Shown: positions 13,085-16,110 of the stretch, one piece after another | Layout: every line of letters begins with the position of its first letter | Position numbering within the stretch: position 1 is the first letter of the stretch | Assembly (NCBI GenBank): GCA_026785875.1 | Contig: JAJAZF010000050.1 | Coordinates: forward strand, 1-16,110 | Direction of reading: 5' to 3' | Source: Chamaesiphon sp. | GTDB taxonomy: Bacteria > Cyanobacteriota > Cyanobacteriia > Cyanobacteriales > Chamaesiphonaceae | Length of the DNA: 16,110 nt | Translations under genes and position numbers: made by a program | The notes under the pieces: model-generated | What the model was told of the DNA's origin: nothing | What the model saw: only the letters and a program-made list of their open reading frames with translations | The model's database searches: none

Positions 13085-14392
13085 ATGTCAGAACCCCAGA
13101 AAAACTCACCCATTGAAGCTCGGTCAGAAGTCACAGCCCAAAACGATAACTCCATCGCTGCCCAGCCCCAGACTGCCATCAAAACATTGCGACAAGGGAG
13201 TAAATATGTCTCGTTGCTGTTGTTAAGTACGATCGCTAGTTGTTCGTTTGGCTATTTAGCTGCTAAAGAACAGCTCCCGACCAGTATCGAGTCATCTGCT
13301 GTAGCTAGCCCCAAAATAGCCGATAGTAGCAGTATCTTAGCTGGTGTCAATACCAATTTTATCACCCAAGTAGTCGATAAAGTCGGCCCAGCAGTCGTCA
13401 GAATTAATGCTTCAACAACTGTAGCTGCTCGTTCAGGTGGTGGGGATGGTTCTGAAGATCCCTTCTTTCGGCGATTCTTTGGCAATCGGACAGGTCAACC
13501 GCAGCAACCAGCAGAGCGGGAAATCAGACAGGGCACAGGCTCTGGTTTTATTATCAATAATAATGGTCAAATCCTGACCAATGCTCACGTTGTCGCTGGT
13601 GCGACGAAAGTTACTGTCACGCTCAAAGATGGCCGGACGGTAGATGGTAGAGTTAAAGGGATCGATCGAGTCACAGATGTTGCTGTCGTCGAGATCGCCG
13701 AGAAAAATCTCCCTAGTATTCAACTTGGTAATTCAGAGCAAATCAAACCAGGTGAATGGGCAATCGCGATCGGTAATCCCTTAGGCTTAGATAACACTGT
13801 TACCGCTGGCATCGTCAGTGGTACCGGACGTACTGGTGCTGAAATTGGCGCAGCAGACAAACGAGTAAATTACATCCAAACCGATGCTGCCATCAATCCT
13901 GGTAACTCTGGTGGACCCCTACTCAACGCAGGAGGACAAGTCATCGGGATGAACACCGCTATCTTGCGCGGTGCCCAAGGTTTGGGGTTTGCAATCCCGA
14001 TTAATACAGCCGTGCGGATTGCCAATCAACTGATTGCCACAGGCAAAGTAGATCATCCCTTCCTCGGCGTTCAGATGGTCAATCTCACCCCTGCTCTCAA
14101 GCAAGAAATCAACAGCGATCCCAACACCAATTTCAAGATCGATGTCGATAAAGGTACTCTGATTGCCCGCGTCGTTCGCAACTCACCCGCAGCGACAGCC
14201 GGAATGCGTTCTGGAGACATCATCAAGAGTGTCAATGGTAAAACCGTCGAAAACTCCAATCAAGTGCAGCAAGCTGTCGATACAACTAAGATTGGTACTA
14301 ATGTCCAAATCTTAGTCCGCCGGAATGGACAAGATCTCACTCTCAATGTTACCCCAGTCGCTGCTCCGCCCATGACAGCAGCCCCAGAATAG
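13085..14392 (+). CDS. HtrA/Deg-family trypsin-like serine protease with PDZ domain
   Basis: A 435-residue membrane-anchored or exported protease. The start is put at the ATG at 13085 (MSEPQKNSP); a GTG three codons upstream (13076) is possible. A hydrophobic segment at about 40-60 follows a polar N-terminus and should direct export or anchor the protein. The protease domain (about 90-315) has the full triad: H168 (TNAHVV), D198 (TDVAVV) and S275 (GNSGGPL). A single PDZ domain fills about 324-425 (HPFLGVQMV, SPAATAGMRSGDIIKSVNG). These proteases degrade or refold damaged proteins in the periplasm or lumen under heat and light stress. Cyanobacteria usually have HhoA, HhoB and HtrA; which one this is cannot be decided by eye. 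The 167-base upstream spacer holds a TATAAG (12985-12990) but no good -35. Confidence 0.95.
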   Translation: MSEPQKNSPIEARSEVTAQNDNSIAAQPQTAIKTLRQGSKYVSLLLLSTIASCSFGYLAAKEQLPTSIESSAVASPKIADSSSILAGVNTNFITQVVDKVGPAVVRINASTTVAARSGGGDGSEDPFFRRFFGNRTGQPQQPAEREIRQGTGSGFIINNNGQILTNAHVVAGATKVTVTLKDGRTVDGRVKGIDRVTDVAVVEIAEKNLPSIQLGNSEQIKPGEWAIAIGNPLGLDNTVTAGIVSGTGRTGAEIGAADKRVNYIQTDAAINPGNSGGPLLNAGGQVIGMNTAILRGAQGLGFAIPINTAVRIANQLIATGKVDHPFLGVQMVNLTPALKQEINSDPNTNFKIDVDKGTLIARVVRNSPAATAGMRSGDIIKSVNGKTVENSNQVQQAVDTTKIGTNVQILVRRNGQDLTLNVTPVAAPPMTAAPE

Positions 14393-14609
14393 ATTTGAGG
14401 CAACCTTAGAGCTTATTAGCGTTGGCATAGAGTCAGGGTGCCCCTCGTGGGTATCCTGATTCAGCATTAATAATACCTGTCAATTGGTGTCGGCTAATCA
14501 TTCCGGCGGTGCTGATTAAAGGTATGCCCAGTCCTTGAGTCTCCCTCTCTCCCTCTCTCATACATCGATTCAGCAACGCCATCATTCCCATCTCCCCCTC
14601 CCCCATCTC

Positions 14610-15050
14610 TTGACAATATACTTTTATACAGATCGAGAACAACCTTATGGTTGCTTCTCCAATTTTTCCAAGCACGCATTTGTGATGGATAAATTGTGGT
14701 GGTACACTACCGAACACTATTTCCAAGCCCAGAAATTTATCGGCACACCCTATCTCGAACAAATTCGATCGATCCGGACACCCAACGACGCTGCTAAATT
14801 GGGTAGAAAACGTAGTTATCCACTCCGAAGTGACTGGGAGCAAGTCAAGGACGAAATCATGTTCCGTGCGGTGCTATGCAAATTTCAAATCCACCTGGAT
14901 ATTCGCGAAATTTTGCTCGGTACTGGCGATGAATCGCTCGTCGAAAATGCTCCCAATGACTACTACTGGGGCTGTGGTAAAGATGGTACAGGCAAAAATC
15001 AGCTCGGCTTGACTTTAATGCGAGTCAGAGAGATATTGAAAGGGAGTTGA
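14610..15050 (+). CDS. NADAR-family protein (YbiA-like N-glycosidase/ADP-ribose-related hydrolase)
   Basis: A roughly 146-residue protein of the NADAR family. Hallmarks are IYFY....YGCFSNFS near the start, WWYTTEHYFQAQKF, RSIRTPNDAAKLGR, and DYYWGCGKDGTGKNQLGLTLMRVRE at the end, including the conserved Trp, Glu and Asn positions. E. coli YbiA hydrolyses the N-glycosidic bond of early riboflavin intermediates, and other NADAR proteins act on ADP-ribose-linked substrates. I place the start at TTG 14610, where the usual MTIYFY start of the family falls. The ATG at 14535 would add 25 residues of Ser/Leu/His-rich sequence from a CTCCCTCTCT repeat, which does not look like protein. No Shine-Dalgarno sequence is seen for either. 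The gene is 48 bases upstream of the TspO-like gene. Family call is firm; substrate and start are not. Confidence 0.87.
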   Translation: MTIYFYTDREQPYGCFSNFSKHAFVMDKLWWYTTEHYFQAQKFIGTPYLEQIRSIRTPNDAAKLGRKRSYPLRSDWEQVKDEIMFRAVLCKFQIHLDIREILLGTGDESLVENAPNDYYWGCGKDGTGKNQLGLTLMRVREILKGS

Positions 15051-15098
15051 CAGTTGACCGCGAATCGTTATTGACTATGCCCTATTCCCTATCCCCTA

Positions 15099-15563
15099 AT
15101 GATTAAATCCTGGCTGGTAATTTGCATTGTGGCGGGATTTGTGGCATTCGGGCTGCTGCGATTAAATACGCCTGAAGGAAATCGCTGGTTTAATCGCCAA
15201 CGTCGCCCCGAATGGCTGACATTTGAGGGGCTGATTCCAGTAATTTGGATGGTAGTGTTTGTCTGTGGCGGATGGTCGGCTTATAATACCTGGGAATCAG
15301 CCCCAATTAATAACCCACCTTGGGGATTGATGGCATTATATCTGCTCCTAGAGGCGGCAATTATGCTCTACACACCCTCAATGTTCTGGTTTCGGAGTCT
15401 CAGAGTCGGCACGATCGTTGGTGCGTCAGGATGGATTTTGGGGGTAATTCTGGCAGTATTGGTATTTCCGATTTCGAGTACGGCAATGATTCTATTACTA
15501 CCCTATTTACTCTGGAGTCCGATTGGCACCTATGTTACATGGGTGATGGAAGGATTGAATTAG
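15099..15563 (+). CDS. TspO/MBR-family-like membrane protein
   Basis: A 154-residue protein with five predicted membrane helices (about 3-20, 45-65, 76-94, 103-123, 126-146), the count and length typical of TspO/MBR proteins. The first loop holds RPEWLTFEGLIPVIW (36-50), corresponding to the family's RPxWxPP...VW segment, and aromatic residues are frequent. TspO proteins bind tetrapyrroles and sterol-like ligands in bacterial membranes, which would suit a cyanobacterium with high porphyrin flux, but the classic Pro-Pro pair is absent, so this is a divergent branch. The ATG follows CCCTATCCCCTA with no Shine-Dalgarno sequence. Position downstream of the NADAR gene and upstream of another membrane-protein gene gives no further clue. 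Confidence 0.75.
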   Translation: MIKSWLVICIVAGFVAFGLLRLNTPEGNRWFNRQRRPEWLTFEGLIPVIWMVVFVCGGWSAYNTWESAPINNPPWGLMALYLLLEAAIMLYTPSMFWFRSLRVGTIVGASGWILGVILAVLVFPISSTAMILLLPYLLWSPIGTYVTWVMEGLN

Positions 15564-15678
15564 AGGAGCGGGAATAGTCAATGGTAGGTAGTGGCTAGAA
15601 ATTAAACAGTTGACAGCGTTGTTGAAATCGGTTTTAAGTCTCCACTCTCCGTTATTCCCGATCCCATATCCCCTCCTG

Positions 15679-15684
15679 TACAAT
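15679..15684 (+). promoter_or_regulatory. Possible -10 element of the DUF4079 gene
   Basis: TACAAT lies 34 bases before the ATG at 15719 in a spacer that otherwise holds only C-rich repeats. No matching -35 is seen at normal spacing, so this is a weak call. Confidence 0.25.
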
Positions 15685-15718
15685 AGCGATCGACACAACT
15701 TTAGACAGTACGGGGATC

Positions 15719-16110
15719 ATGGGTGAAAATTTAACACAATTATTAGAACCGATCGCGAGTCAATTTCGCGCACTCAACCTGCCTGAAGCTTTAACTCATT
15801 GGGGACATCCCTTCTTTATGAGTATCGTGATGTTTGCGATGGGTGGATATGGTGCCTATACTGGCTGGAAAGGGAGAATATTGACAGCTAGCGATCCTCA
15901 GGTGGCGATCGAAAATAAGACCAAGCATCGGCAGGTAATGCCAGCGATGTTTGCCTTTATGGCGGTTGGTGCAACTGGAGGGATCTTGTCTTTAGTCATC
16001 CAAAAACACGCGGTGATGGCGAGTCCGCACTTTTTGACAGGCACCATCGTCCTAACTTTCCTGGCAGTTAATAGCCTCATATCTTTTACTGGTTTCGGTG
16101 GTAACAAACC
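15719..16110 (+). CDS. DUF4079-family membrane protein, C-terminus cut by window edge
   Basis: The first 130 residues are visible and the frame stays open to the window end. Three hydrophobic segments are seen (about 31-50, 76-95, 104-124), the second and third joined by a short loop with H97 and H104. Further histidines lie at H27 and H30 (THWGHP) and H70. This pattern matches the DUF4079 family of cyanobacteria and plastids, whose paired histidines in or near membrane helices recall cytochrome b561-like haem proteins; no function is established that I can state. ATG start preceded by CGGGGATC. Partial, so length cannot be compared. Confidence 0.8.
   Translation, partial: MGENLTQLLEPIASQFRALNLPEALTHWGHPFFMSIVMFAMGGYGAYTGWKGRILTASDPQVAIENKTKHRQVMPAMFAFMAVGATGGILSLVIQKHAVMASPHFLTGTIVLTFLAVNSLISFTGFGGNK

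Noticed and set aside
14433..14843. 136-codon minus-strand frame ending in a protein-like stretch (LGIPLISTAGMIS...) before the NADAR gene
   Set aside because: Most of it is antisense to the NADAR coding region and the CT-repeat. The short tail at 14433-14530 has protein-like composition but no start of its own and no family I recognise; at most it is debris.

Overview
The window comes from a cyanobacterial chromosome. The GCGATCGC (HIP1) octamer occurs at 2692-2699, 3205-3212, 6810-6817 and 9317-9324, and GATCG-rich words are frequent throughout. The gene content fits as well: a CpcS/CpeS-type phycobiliprotein lyase, an omega-3 (DesB-type) acyl-lipid desaturase, a DUF4079 protein, a large CBS-PAS-GAF hybrid kinase and a TftA-like cell-wall protein. 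The species cannot be fixed from the sequence alone.

Left part (1-4800), signalling. A response regulator (1-522, minus, cut by the window edge) is divergent from a 1296-residue soluble hybrid histidine kinase (697-4587). The kinase has the order CBS-CBS-PAS-PAS-GAF-GAF-HisKA-HATPase-REC. Its stop codon is followed, in the same frame, by a short orphan piece of a second receiver domain. A histidine tRNA (4711-4784) and a strong intrinsic terminator follow.

Middle (4838-7633). A solo IS200/IS605-type TnpB element, with no tnpA in the window, lies between the tRNA terminator and a second, convergent histidine kinase. It has a GC-rich palindromic left flank, an intact tnpB (5138-6334) and a right-end hairpin that overlaps the tnpB stop. 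This is the expected layout for an omega RNA whose guide would be copied from the 3' end of the neighbouring kinase gene.

Right part (7745-16110), housekeeping and photosynthesis-related genes, all on the plus strand. They are a HEAT-repeat protein next to a CpcS-type bilin lyase, desB, an exported PrxQ-type peroxiredoxin, and a gene-poor gap of about 630 bp with short repeats. These are followed by an amidase/glucosaminidase cell-wall protein, an HtrA/Deg protease, a NADAR-family protein, a TspO/MBR-like membrane protein and the start of a DUF4079 membrane protein. Several spacers carry degenerate heptamers (TTAGGNN / CCTAANN / CATCCAC / ATCCCCT), a common style of intergenic repeat in cyanobacteria.

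I see no defence island, biosynthetic cluster or CRISPR array. The best leads for something new are the TnpB/omega RNA locus, several signalling and cell-wall proteins that have lost a single key catalytic or ligand residue, a palindromic repeat inserted inside the kinase ATPase domain, and the orphan receiver fragment.
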